Below, piece by piece: positions 23,511-32,056 of a stretch of 51,564 nucleotides of DNA; position 1 is the stretch's first letter, and each line of letters starts with the position of its first letter. Position numbers and translations under genes: made by a program. The notes below the pieces were generated by a model. It was not told the origin of the DNA and did not search any database. It saw nothing but the letters and a program-made list of their open reading frames with translations. Location of the stretch: the NCBI RefSeq assembly GCF_900107215.1, contig NZ_FNPD01000013.1, forward strand, positions 1 to 51,564, in the 5' to 3' direction. This DNA comes from Acetomicrobium thermoterrenum DSM 13490 (lineage in GTDB: Bacteria; Synergistota; Synergistia; Synergistales; Acetomicrobiaceae).

Positions 23511-26500
23511 CTACTTTCTGTTTAAGACCTCGGCCAAGCCCTTGTAAAGAGCCCAACGTTCCTTATTGAACGCCTCGGCCTCTTTCAGAAGTTCTTCTGC
23601 TCTCTCGGGGAAGTCCCTGTGGAGCATGGCGAATCTGGTTTCTGACAACATGTAGTCTTTTAACGGTAGAGAAGGTTCCTTGCAATCTAGTTGAAAAGCC
23701 TTTCCTTCGTCTTTTAACCTTGGGTCATATCTAAACAGTATCCATTGCCCGGAATCGACAGCCATTTTTTGGTGCTCTGCTCCTCGCTTGAGATCGAACC
23801 CATGGGATATACAATGGGAGTAAGCGATGATCAGAGAAGCTCCTTCATAGGATTCTGCTTCATGGAAAGCCTTTATTGCTTGAGTCGGATTGGCGCCCAT
23901 TGCGATTCTGGCTACATAGATGTTCCCATATGTAACGGCCATCAGGGCAAGATCCTTCTTACCTGTCGGTTTGCCGGCAGCTGCAAATCTTGCAGCTGCT
24001 CCCAAAGGTGTAGCCTTGGAAGCCTGGCCTCCTGTATTTGAGTAGACCTCGGTGTCAAGCACGAGGACATTGACATTTTCGCCTGTTGCGAGCACATGAT
24101 CCAACCCGCCGTAACCTATGTCATATGCCCATCCGTCTCCGCCAACTATCCAAATGCTCTTTTTGACGAGATCGTCGGCAATTTGGAGAAGCTCTTTCGC
24201 TTTCATGTCGGATATATTTCGCAAAGTCTTCTTGAGTTCATCGATTCTGGCGCGTTGCTTTTTGATTCCTTCTTCGGTGCTTTGATCAGCGTTTAAAATC
24301 TCGCTTACGAGCCTGTCTCCAATTTCTCCCGCTAATTCGGTTAGAAGTTGTTTTGCCCTCGCATTTCGTGCATTTAGAGCCAGCCTCATGCCGAGTCCAA
24401 ACTCAGCGTTATCTTCGAACAACGAATTGGACCAAGCCGGGCCTCTGTTTTCCCTGTTAGTTGTCCATGGAGTGGTAGGCAAATTACCACAATAAATTGA
24501 TGAGCAACCAGTTGCGTTTGCTATCGTAATTCTGTCTCCGTAAAGTTGGCTGAGCAACTTAAGGTAAGGAGCTTCTCCGCAACCGGCGCAGGCTCCACAA
24601 AATTCGAAGAGAGGCTGAACCAACATCAAATCCTTTAGAGATTGAGTGTTTAATTTGTCCTTCTCGATCTCCGGCAAGGAGAGGAAATAATCCCATTTTG
24701 GAATTTCTTCCTCGCGAACTTCGATCTGACTGACCATGGAAAGGGCGTTTTTAGTGGGGTCTTCGTTTTTGCTTACAGGGCAATTTGCGACGCAACTGCC
24801 ACACCCGGTGCAATCTTCCGGAGCTATTTGGATGGTAAAGGCCTGATCCTTATATTGAGGCCATTTCGCTTCGGCATATTGCCATCCTTCCGGTGCGTCC
24901 TTCAGATAGGACTTGTCGTATACTTTTGCCCTTATCGTGGCATGGGGGCAAATGAAGGTGCATCGACCGCACTGGATACATGCACTCGGATTCCACTTGG
25001 GTATTTCGACGGCTATATTGCGTTTTTCCCACTTAGAGGTACCGGAGGGGAAGGTTCCATCGTTCGGAAGCTTGCTTACGGGTAGTTTGTCCCCTTGCAG
25101 GACCATCATGGGACCGAGTACTTCCTTTACGAATTCTGGAGCTTTGTCGGATACAGCCGGTTTCACATCGAAATCGCTTGTTACCTCTCCGGGAACCTTT
25201 ACTTCCTGCAGATGCTCCAAAGCGGCATCGACGGCAGCAATATTTTTGTTTACAACTGCTTCGCCGCGCTTGCCATATGTTTGTACGATAGCATTCTTTA
25301 TCTTTTCCACTGCAAGATCGAAGGGGATGACCTTGCTCAAATAGAAGAAACAGGTTTGCATTATCGTGTTTATGCGCGGGCCAAGTCCTTTTTCCTTTGC
25401 GACGCTGTAGGCATCTATTACATAGAAGCGCAATTTTTTATCAAGTATTTGTCGCTGCACTGTCCGCGGCAAATGGTTCCAAACTTCCCCAGCAGGGTGG
25501 GGGCTGTTCAGAAGGAAGATGGCACCTTCCTCGGCTATGTCAAGAACGTTTAATTTTTCCGTGAAAGCAAATTGATGACATGCTACAAAGTTTGCTTTGT
25601 CAATTTGATAAGTGGACCGAATTGGATTGGGTCCAAAACGCAAGTGGGAGATGGTATATCCTCCTGCCTTTTTCGAATCGTAAACGAAGTAGCCTTGAGC
25701 GTAAAGTTCGGTTTCTTCGCCTATTATCTTTATCGAATTTTTGTTGGCCCCTACCGTGCCATCGGAACCGAGACCAAAAAAGACGGCACGAGTCGATTGC
25801 GGGTCTGCTATCCAAAAGCCTTCGTCTACTTTTAGGCTGGTATTGGCAACGTCATCTTCAATGCCAACAGTGAAATGGTTTTTGGGATAGGTTTTTTTCA
25901 GTTCGTCGAAGACCGCTTTGACCATGGCTGGAGTAAACTCCTTTGAGGATAGGCCGTATCGTCCTCCGATAAGGGTAGGATTGAAATCGGAGTCCAAAAG
26001 ACCGCCACGTTTTGCTTCATATATGCCATTTACTATGTCAAGATATAGCGGTTCTCCTGCGCTACCGGATTCTTTAGTCCTGTCGAGTACCGCAATCGCT
26101 TTCACCGTTTCAGGTAATGCTTTTACGAAGTGCTCTATCGAGAAAGGTCTGTAGAGGTGAACTTTGATGATGCCCACTTTCTCTCCCCGTTTAATCAGGT
26201 ATTCTACCGTCTCGTGAGCCGTTTCAGCACCGGAACCCATCAATATTATCACGCGTTCGGCGTTAGGATCGCCCACGTAATCGAAGAGGTGATACTGCCT
26301 TCCCGTCAGCCTAGCGAATTCGTCCATCGTTTCTTGCACTATCTTAGGGCAGGCCGAGTAATAAGGATTACATCCCTCTCTTGATTGGAAGAAGGAGTCG
26401 GGATTTTGTGCAGTTCCGCGAATAAAAGGATTGTCTGGAGATAGGGCACGTTTTCTGTGCTCAAGAACCATATCGTAATCTATCATTTGTCGCAAAGTAT

Positions 26501-27065
26501 CGTCGCTTAGGTATTCGATTTTGTTTACCTCGTGTGAAGTTCTGAAGCCGTCGAAGAAATGGAGAAAGGGTACCCTGCTTTTTAGGGTGGATGCGGTAGC
26601 GATAGCAGCGAAATCGTGAGCCTCCTGTACCGAATTCGAAGCCAAAAGAGCCCATCCCGTCTGTCTGACTGCCATAACATCGCTATGATCCCCGAATATG
26701 GATAGAGCGTGAGTGGCTATAGTCCTTGCCGAGACGTGCATGGTCGCCGATGTCAGTTCTCCGGCAATTTTGTACATATTAGGGATCATGAGTAACAATC
26801 CCTGGGAAGCCGTGAAGGTCGTGGATAGGGCTCCCCCCTGAAGCGCTCCGTGGAGTGAACCTGAAGCACCGCCCTCGCTTTGCAACTCAATAACCCTGGG
26901 AACGAAGCCCCATACGTTAGGCTCTCCCTTGGCCGCCCATTCATCGGCATGTTCGCCCATTGGAGAAGAGGGCGTAATGGGATATATGGCGGCAATTTCG
27001 GACAGCCTGTAAGCTGTTGATGCGGCTGCTTCGTTACCATCGATAGTAACATATTTTACAGACAT
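23511..27065 (-). CDS. nifJ: Pyruvate:ferredoxin (flavodoxin) oxidoreductase, single chain
   Basis: At 1184 residues this is the fused homodimeric PFOR. In order it has the pyrimidine-binding N-terminal domain (AAIYPITPSSPMGE), the gamma domain, and a two-cluster ferredoxin domain (CIQCGRCTFICP and CTGCGSCVANCP). The thiamine diphosphate domain (GDGWAYDIGYGGLDH, then NTGGQ) follows, with extra cysteines at FCGACAGCGE for the third cluster. It oxidises pyruvate to acetyl-CoA and CO2, reducing ferredoxin, and is the central fermentative enzyme here. AGGAGG precedes the ATG. Pyruvate released by the lyase operon would enter here. Confidence 0.97.
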   Translation of the reverse strand: MSVKYVTIDGNEAAASTAYRLSEIAAIYPITPSSPMGEHADEWAAKGEPNVWGFVPRVIELQSEGGASGSLHGALQGGALSTTFTASQGLLLMIPNMYKIAGELTSATMHVSARTIATHALSIFGDHSDVMAVRQTGWALLASNSVQEAHDFAAIATASTLKSRVPFLHFFDGFRTSHEVNKIEYLSDDTLRQMIDYDMVLEHRKRALSPDNPFIRGTAQNPDSFFQSREGCNPYYSACPKIVQETMDEFARLTGRQYHLFDYVGDPNAERVIILMGSGAETAHETVEYLIKRGEKVGIIKVHLYRPFSIEHFVKALPETVKAIAVLDRTKESGSAGEPLYLDIVNGIYEAKRGGLLDSDFNPTLIGGRYGLSSKEFTPAMVKAVFDELKKTYPKNHFTVGIEDDVANTSLKVDEGFWIADPQSTRAVFFGLGSDGTVGANKNSIKIIGEETELYAQGYFVYDSKKAGGYTISHLRFGPNPIRSTYQIDKANFVACHQFAFTEKLNVLDIAEEGAIFLLNSPHPAGEVWNHLPRTVQRQILDKKLRFYVIDAYSVAKEKGLGPRINTIMQTCFFYLSKVIPFDLAVEKIKNAIVQTYGKRGEAVVNKNIAAVDAALEHLQEVKVPGEVTSDFDVKPAVSDKAPEFVKEVLGPMMVLQGDKLPVSKLPNDGTFPSGTSKWEKRNIAVEIPKWNPSACIQCGRCTFICPHATIRAKVYDKSYLKDAPEGWQYAEAKWPQYKDQAFTIQIAPEDCTGCGSCVANCPVSKNEDPTKNALSMVSQIEVREEEIPKWDYFLSLPEIEKDKLNTQSLKDLMLVQPLFEFCGACAGCGEAPYLKLLSQLYGDRITIANATGCSSIYCGNLPTTPWTTNRENRGPAWSNSLFEDNAEFGLGMRLALNARNARAKQLLTELAGEIGDRLVSEILNADQSTEEGIKKQRARIDELKKTLRNISDMKAKELLQIADDLVKKSIWIVGGDGWAYDIGYGGLDHVLATGENVNVLVLDTEVYSNTGGQASKATPLGAAARFAAAGKPTGKKDLALMAVTYGNIYVARIAMGANPTQAIKAFHEAESYEGASLIIAYSHCISHGFDLKRGAEHQKMAVDSGQWILFRYDPRLKDEGKAFQLDCKEPSLPLKDYMLSETRFAMLHRDFPERAEELLKEAEAFNKERWALYKGLAEVLNRK

Positions 27066-27138
27066 TGCATGAACCTCCTTGATTATGAAGTAAATTGCTC
27101 TAGAGTATAGATCAAATTGATATTTTTATCTCAAAAAT

Positions 27139-27144
27139 ATTATA
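27139..27144 (-). promoter_or_regulatory. -10 element of the nifJ promoter
   Basis: On the minus strand TATAAT lies 74 bp before the nifJ start. No convincing -35 is visible at the usual distance. The 10-bp palindrome TGATATATCA (27163-27172) lies a little upstream and could be a regulator site shared with the divergent malQ promoter. Confidence 0.4.
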
Positions 27145-27161
27145 CACACAATTCAGTCATT

Positions 27162-27191
27162 TTGATATATCATTTTACCAAACGGTATGAA
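27162..27191 (+). promoter_or_regulatory. Putative malQ promoter
   Basis: TTGATA (27162-27167) and TATGAA (27186-27191) are separated by 18 bp, about 54 bp before the malQ start, in the divergent gap shared with nifJ. The -10 match is moderate. Confidence 0.4.
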
Positions 27192-27244
27192 ATGTCGCAA
27201 ACCAAAAATGACCGCAAATATATATTTTGGAAGAGGAGTGAAAT

Positions 27245-28729
27245 GTGATTCTTTTTGATCGCAGGAAAAGCGGAATATTGCTTCATTTGACATCTCTGCC
27301 CTCCGGTTGGGGTACTGGCGATATGGGGCCAATGGCGTATAGCTTCGTAGATTTGCTTGAAAAACTTGGCCAATCCATTTGGCAAATTTTACCATTGAAT
27401 CCCACAGACGGTATTTACGGTTATTCGCCCTACAGCTCCATTTCGGCCTTTGCGGGTAACCCCATGCTTGTAAGTCCAGAGATGTTGGTTCAGGATAAAT
27501 TTTTGGACGAGTGGGAGCTTTCCCATAAATTTGCGGACTCGGGGGCAAAATTCGAGGAGGCTTCTGCCGTTCGTGATAATATGTTTGGCAAGGCATTGGA
27601 GAAGTTTATTCCGGACGACGATTTCCAAAAATTTTGCAATGACAATGCATGGTGGCTCGAAGATTTTAGTCTATACAAGGCCATTAAATCCAAATTTAAA
27701 CTACCATGGTATTTCTGGCCAGAACAATTAAAGAGACGGGAGCCTGAGGAGATTGAAAAATCAAAAAAAGAATTAGCCAAAAAGATATACAGAGAAAAGT
27801 TCGTTCAATATATATTTTTCAAACAGTGGAAGAGGCTTCGTGAATATGCCAACTCCAAAGGCATTGAGATATTTGGCGACATGCCTTTGTACGTAGCTCA
27901 CGACAGCGCAGACGTGTGGGCCAATCAGGATATATTTTGCCTGGGAGAAGACGGGATGCCCATTGAAGTTGCAGGCGTTCCCCCCGATTATTTCAGTTCG
28001 ACAGGCCAGTATTGGGGGAACCCTCTTTATAGGTGGGACGTCATCGAAAGCAATGGATTTGACTGGTGGATAAAGAGAGTCAAACATGCTTTGGATTTAT
28101 ACGATATAGTAAGAATTGATCATTTCAGAGGATTGATAGGCTATTGGGCAATTCCCTTCGGTCAACCTAATGCAGTCAACGGAAAGTGGCTTAAAGGGCC
28201 TGCGGAGAAACTTATATCTGCCTTGAACAATAGTTTGGGAGAGCTCCCAATAATTGCAGAGGATCTTGGAGACATAACTGATGACGTTCGAGATTTTATG
28301 GCGGCTCACGACATACCCGGCATGAGGGTTTTGCTTTTTGGATTAGACAATCCGCAAGAGAACATTCATACTCCCTATCATTATGTAAAACGTTGTGTTG
28401 CCTATACGGGAACTCAGGATAACAATACATCTTTAGGGTGGTATTTAGAAGAGGCGTCTAGCCGGGAAATTAGGAATTTGATCCTGCTTTTGGGGCGTAA
28501 GACCGGCGCCGGTTCGATTGCCCGGGACCTGATCAGGTTGATTGAACTCTCAGTAGCAGAGTTGGTTATAATTCCCTATCAAGATATACTGGGGTTAGGT
28601 TCTTTTGCTCGAATAAATAAGCCTGCAAGCAGCGATGGAAATTGGCAATGGCGAATGAATGAAAAAATGATGAGTCTTCCGGTGTTAAAATGGTTTAAAG
28701 AGATCACGGAGTTTGCTGGTAGGCATTAG
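27245..28729 (+). CDS. malQ: 4-alpha-glucanotransferase (GH77 amylomaltase)
   Basis: This 494-residue GH77 enzyme has the SGILLHLTSLPS start, DMPLYVAHDSADVWA, and the catalytic trio: nucleophile D292 in RIDHFRG, acid/base E339 in AEDLG and D392 in TQDNNT. It transfers alpha-1,4-glucan segments between maltodextrins in the cytoplasm, as in glycogen or starch metabolism. The GTG start at 27245 follows GAGGAGTGAAAT. cheV follows 25 bp after its stop, and no terminator is visible between them, so it may head a long operon running to sbcC. Confidence 0.96.
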   Translation: MILFDRRKSGILLHLTSLPSGWGTGDMGPMAYSFVDLLEKLGQSIWQILPLNPTDGIYGYSPYSSISAFAGNPMLVSPEMLVQDKFLDEWELSHKFADSGAKFEEASAVRDNMFGKALEKFIPDDDFQKFCNDNAWWLEDFSLYKAIKSKFKLPWYFWPEQLKRREPEEIEKSKKELAKKIYREKFVQYIFFKQWKRLREYANSKGIEIFGDMPLYVAHDSADVWANQDIFCLGEDGMPIEVAGVPPDYFSSTGQYWGNPLYRWDVIESNGFDWWIKRVKHALDLYDIVRIDHFRGLIGYWAIPFGQPNAVNGKWLKGPAEKLISALNNSLGELPIIAEDLGDITDDVRDFMAAHDIPGMRVLLFGLDNPQENIHTPYHYVKRCVAYTGTQDNNTSLGWYLEEASSREIRNLILLLGRKTGAGSIARDLIRLIELSVAELVIIPYQDILGLGSFARINKPASSDGNWQWRMNEKMMSLPVLKWFKEITEFAGRH

Positions 28730-28754
28730 CCGATTGACAAATGGAGGTGAGATA

Positions 28755-29678
28755 ATGCGAGAAGATCGCATCATGACCGATGTAGGAACCAACGAATGGC
28801 AGGTGGTGGTGTTTTCTTTAGGTGATCAAAGTTTCGCGATAAATGTCGACAAGACCAGGGAAATTTTGCGATGGACAGGTGTTCGGCCAGTCCCTAAGTC
28901 ACACCCTGCAATGCTTGGAATTACAACTGTCAGAGGCGAGGTAATCCCCCTGATCGACTTGAGGATTTATTTAAACATTACGTCCGCAGTTCCTCAAGAG
29001 CAGAGCAAGGTAATAGTGACGGAATTTAATCTGATGAAGCTTGGGTTTGTTGTAGACGGCGTGGAGAGAATTTATAGAATCCATTCCGAAGAGTTGGATT
29101 CAACTTTAACTGGGACTTTTTTAGGAGAAAACGTATTGTACGTCATTAAAAGGGAGGACAGAAATATACTTCTGTTGGATTATGAAAGAATAGTACAAGT
29201 TGTAAATCCGGAGCTCGCGGGACAATATGCTGTGGATTCTTCTAAAATGCATAACATGGTTTCCGAATTGGGGGATTTGGATAAATACAAAATTTTGGTA
29301 GTAGAGGATTCGCCTCTAATTAGAAGAATGATCCAGGATGTATTGGCTAAAGGCGGTTTTCATAATGTTGAAGCCGTATCTCACGGCAAAGCTGCTTGGG
29401 ACAGACTGTCCGATGAAGGAGAGAACTTCGATCTGGTCATAACCGATATAGAGATGCCAAAGATGGATGGTTTGACGTTGACGAAAAAAATTAAAGAAGA
29501 CGAGCGTTTTCGACAGATACCTGTAATTGTTTTCTCTTCTATCATGGCCGAAGACATCAAAAGAAAAGCTCAAAGCGTAGGAGCAGACGGTCAAATCACG
29601 AAACCCGAGATTGACCAATTAATAGTCAGTGTCGGTAAGTTATTGAAAAGAAGGGAGGTTAAAACGGAGAGAGCATGA
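28755..29678 (+). CDS. cheV: Chemotaxis coupling protein CheV (CheW domain plus receiver)
   Basis: This 307-residue protein has a CheW-like domain (about residues 14-152) with MLGITTVRGEVIPLIDLR, followed by a response-regulator receiver domain (from KILVVEDSP at 179) with phosphorylation site D231 in TDIEMPKMDG. CheV links chemoreceptors to CheA and adjusts signalling through receiver phosphorylation. ATG 28755 has GGAGGTGA upstream; the longer open frame overlaps malQ. No other chemotaxis gene is near, so this is a stand-alone cheV. Its stop overlaps the next start by 4 nt. Confidence 0.94.
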   Translation: MREDRIMTDVGTNEWQVVVFSLGDQSFAINVDKTREILRWTGVRPVPKSHPAMLGITTVRGEVIPLIDLRIYLNITSAVPQEQSKVIVTEFNLMKLGFVVDGVERIYRIHSEELDSTLTGTFLGENVLYVIKREDRNILLLDYERIVQVVNPELAGQYAVDSSKMHNMVSELGDLDKYKILVVEDSPLIRRMIQDVLAKGGFHNVEAVSHGKAAWDRLSDEGENFDLVITDIEMPKMDGLTLTKKIKEDERFRQIPVIVFSSIMAEDIKRKAQSVGADGQITKPEIDQLIVSVGKLLKRREVKTERA

Positions 29679-30325
29679 AGTTGTTACCTCAATGGGATAA
29701 AATTGTCAGCTTTGAAGTGCCCATGTGGACCCCTTACGGGCTCGATTACAGGCCGGTGTCCTTTATTGGTGGTGCAGACCGTTTTTTGAAGGACATAGCT
29801 TTTTTCGCTATGGAACTTGAGAGCGAATTTATATATTTGAAAGGAATCAGGTTTGGAGAAGTCGGGGTTGTTACATACGATAAAACCATAGATCCCGGTA
29901 GAGATATGGTCTTTCCTCCACTCGGTTTTATTATGATTTTTTCTTATTCCAGGGCGATGGAAAAATTAATTTCCTCTTTCTTGAAGGACGACGAAGATAT
30001 GGAAGCGGGCATATGTTTTTGCGATCTATTGGATAGACAGATGCGTTTGGGAGGATATAAGGCAATTGCCATAATGAGCAATAATCCTTTTTTTGACGAT
30101 GAGGAATTTTTGGAGAACTTTGTCCGGGAGCTGTCTAAAGGTGTCGAGAACAAGACTCCTTCATCCATGACGTTCTTTGCAGAAAAGTTCGGCTATAGAA
30201 GGTTTTTCATTCCCTACGAGACGGATAATATCACTGATCTTGCCATATCCGGCATATTTAATAATTTCGAAATAGCAGAGACTGCGTCCATGTTAGGTTC
30301 TGTTGACCACCGGCAATTCCGCTAA
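29675..30325 (+). CDS. Uncharacterised protein translationally coupled to CheV
   Basis: This 216-residue soluble protein has no family I recognise. It is acidic, with segments such as WTPYGLDYRPVSFIGGAD and MVFPPLGFIMIFSYSRAMEK, and it lacks signal peptide, membrane helices and cysteine motifs. The start ATG overlaps the cheV stop (ATGA), so the two are made together, perhaps in fixed ratio. A role in chemotaxis or signalling is suggested only by this coupling. Confidence 0.7.
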   Translation: MKLLPQWDKIVSFEVPMWTPYGLDYRPVSFIGGADRFLKDIAFFAMELESEFIYLKGIRFGEVGVVTYDKTIDPGRDMVFPPLGFIMIFSYSRAMEKLISSFLKDDEDMEAGICFCDLLDRQMRLGGYKAIAIMSNNPFFDDEEFLENFVRELSKGVENKTPSSMTFFAEKFGYRRFFIPYETDNITDLAISGIFNNFEIAETASMLGSVDHRQFR

Positions 30326-30378
30326 AAGGGCGAAGTTTATTGCATGTTAATACCTTAATTTGGAAAGGAGAGTTTGCT

Positions 30379-30939
30379 ATGGTTGAATTGACGAGAGAGG
30401 CGGCATACGATCTTCTCGCAATGCACAATCGGGACGAAAGCCATATTAAGCATGCCCTAGCGGTTGAGGCAGCAATGAAATATTTTGCAAGGCTTTATGG
30501 AGAAGACGAAAATTTATGGGGTATTGTTGGACTGCTTCACGATTTGGATTGGGAGGAATGTCCCGAAGAACATCCAAAAAGGGGAGCGGAATGGCTCAGG
30601 GAAGTCGGATATCCCGATTATGTCGTGCGAGGTGTGTTGGCCCATGCATGGGAGATAACGGGAGTTGAACCTGACAATTTGATGGAAAAGGTCATCTATG
30701 CCATCGACGAGCTTACGGGGTTCGTTATTGCCGTTGCGTTGGTCAGGCCGAGCCGTTCGCTTTCGGATTTGACGACCAAGTCGGTTATGAAAAAATGGAA
30801 AGATAAGGCTTTTGCTAAGGGGGTAAACAGAGAAGTTATTCAAAAAGGGGCTGGTCTCCTTGATATGCCATTGAACGAGTTAATAGATCATGTCATAAAG
30901 GCATTGCGCCCGATCGAAAGGGAACTGGGGTTGGGCTAG
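30379..30939 (+). CDS. HD-domain protein
   Basis: This 186-residue protein has the HD phosphohydrolase pattern: H25 in SHIKHALAVE, the H54-D55 pair in GLLHDLDWEE and a later HAWEITG/DELTG region carrying the last aspartate. It is similar to small stand-alone HD proteins that may hydrolyse nucleotides or cyclic dinucleotides; the substrate is unknown. AAAGGAGA precedes ATG 30379. sbcD begins 1 nt after its stop, linking it tightly to the SbcCD pair. Confidence 0.85.
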   Translation: MVELTREAAYDLLAMHNRDESHIKHALAVEAAMKYFARLYGEDENLWGIVGLLHDLDWEECPEEHPKRGAEWLREVGYPDYVVRGVLAHAWEITGVEPDNLMEKVIYAIDELTGFVIAVALVRPSRSLSDLTTKSVMKKWKDKAFAKGVNREVIQKGAGLLDMPLNELIDHVIKALRPIERELGLG

Positions 30940-30940
30940 T

Positions 30941-32056
30941 TTGAGAATTTTGGTTTGTGCCGACTGGCATGCCGGCGCTCGCACTTGGGGCGTTGATAGG
31001 CTGGAAGAAACCATATCTGCCCTATCTCAGATGTATGAAGCAGCCCGGGATTTCAAAGTAGACGCCTTGTTTGTGCTTGGCGATATCTTTCACAGCTTCA
31101 GATATCCGGGAGAAGAAGTGGTAATGCCTATTGCTAATTTTTTCTCCAGCGTTTTGTCTCTTCCGTGGAAACCCACGGTTTATTTATTGAAGGGAAATCA
31201 CGATTGGAACGGAATCAAAATATGGGAGCTCTTTCAAAGCGATGGGCGGTTTGTTTTTGTCGATGAGGTGACTTATGCGAATATAGGTGATTTCCTTATA
31301 TTTTTATTGCCTTATTTACGAAAACATGATTGTCCCAAAGAGGAAGAATTGGATGAGTTCTTAAAGTCCTGTTGGAAAGGTGCTCCAAAAGCAAATATGC
31401 GTTTATGTTTTGCCCATATGGCCGTAGAAGATACTGTTCCAAACCTCTCCGAGTTAACCCTTTCAAAAGATGTCTTAAAAGACCTGGAAATAGATTTGAC
31501 AATATGCGGACATATACATCGTCACGGAAGGGTTTCTGAAGAAACCCTTCCGATTTATTATGCGGGCTCTCCCTTGCGGTTGGACTTTTCTGAGGAAGGG
31601 CATTGTACGGGCCTTTACATCATTGACGAGAAAGGAAATATCGAAGATATTCCGATAAACAGCAAAGAACTAATCACTTTGCGCTACGACGACGAAGAAG
31701 AAGCCTTTAAATCCCTATCGACCTCATCGCAATTGATCCCGCGTGATGCTTATCTTAGGGTTATTGTTAATAGATCCTCTTTGCCTATATCGCAACTTCT
31801 GGATAAATGCAGAAACCTGGGAGGAGAGCAGATAGTCGTGGTCGCCGTAAATGAAGGCATGATTTCTGAAATCAGCTCGCCTCAAGACCCCTTCGATATA
31901 ATTCGGTTATGGAAACATTACATCGAGAGCCAAGAAGAAAATGAATCGACTTTGTTGATTTTAAAAAAAATTGGAGAAAAACTTCTTTCGGGCAAAGATC
32001 CTTCGACGATGTGGAATGAGATCAAGTCCTATTTTGAAGCGGGTGAAAGGTATTGA
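30941..32056 (+). CDS. sbcD: SbcD/Mre11-like DNA nuclease subunit
   Basis: This 371-residue calcineurin-type phosphoesterase has all metal motifs: ADWHAG near the N-terminus, LGDIFHS, KGNHDW and CGHIHRHG. It is the nuclease subunit that, with SbcC, cuts hairpins and blocked DNA ends. The TTG start at 30941 directly follows the HD gene stop, and the 3' end overlaps the sbcC start by 4 nt. The residues after about 240 probably form the capping domain and the SbcC-binding helix. Confidence 0.9.
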   Translation: MRILVCADWHAGARTWGVDRLEETISALSQMYEAARDFKVDALFVLGDIFHSFRYPGEEVVMPIANFFSSVLSLPWKPTVYLLKGNHDWNGIKIWELFQSDGRFVFVDEVTYANIGDFLIFLLPYLRKHDCPKEEELDEFLKSCWKGAPKANMRLCFAHMAVEDTVPNLSELTLSKDVLKDLEIDLTICGHIHRHGRVSEETLPIYYAGSPLRLDFSEEGHCTGLYIIDEKGNIEDIPINSKELITLRYDDEEEAFKSLSTSSQLIPRDAYLRVIVNRSSLPISQLLDKCRNLGGEQIVVVAVNEGMISEISSPQDPFDIIRLWKHYIESQEENESTLLILKKIGEKLLSGKDPSTMWNEIKSYFEAGERY

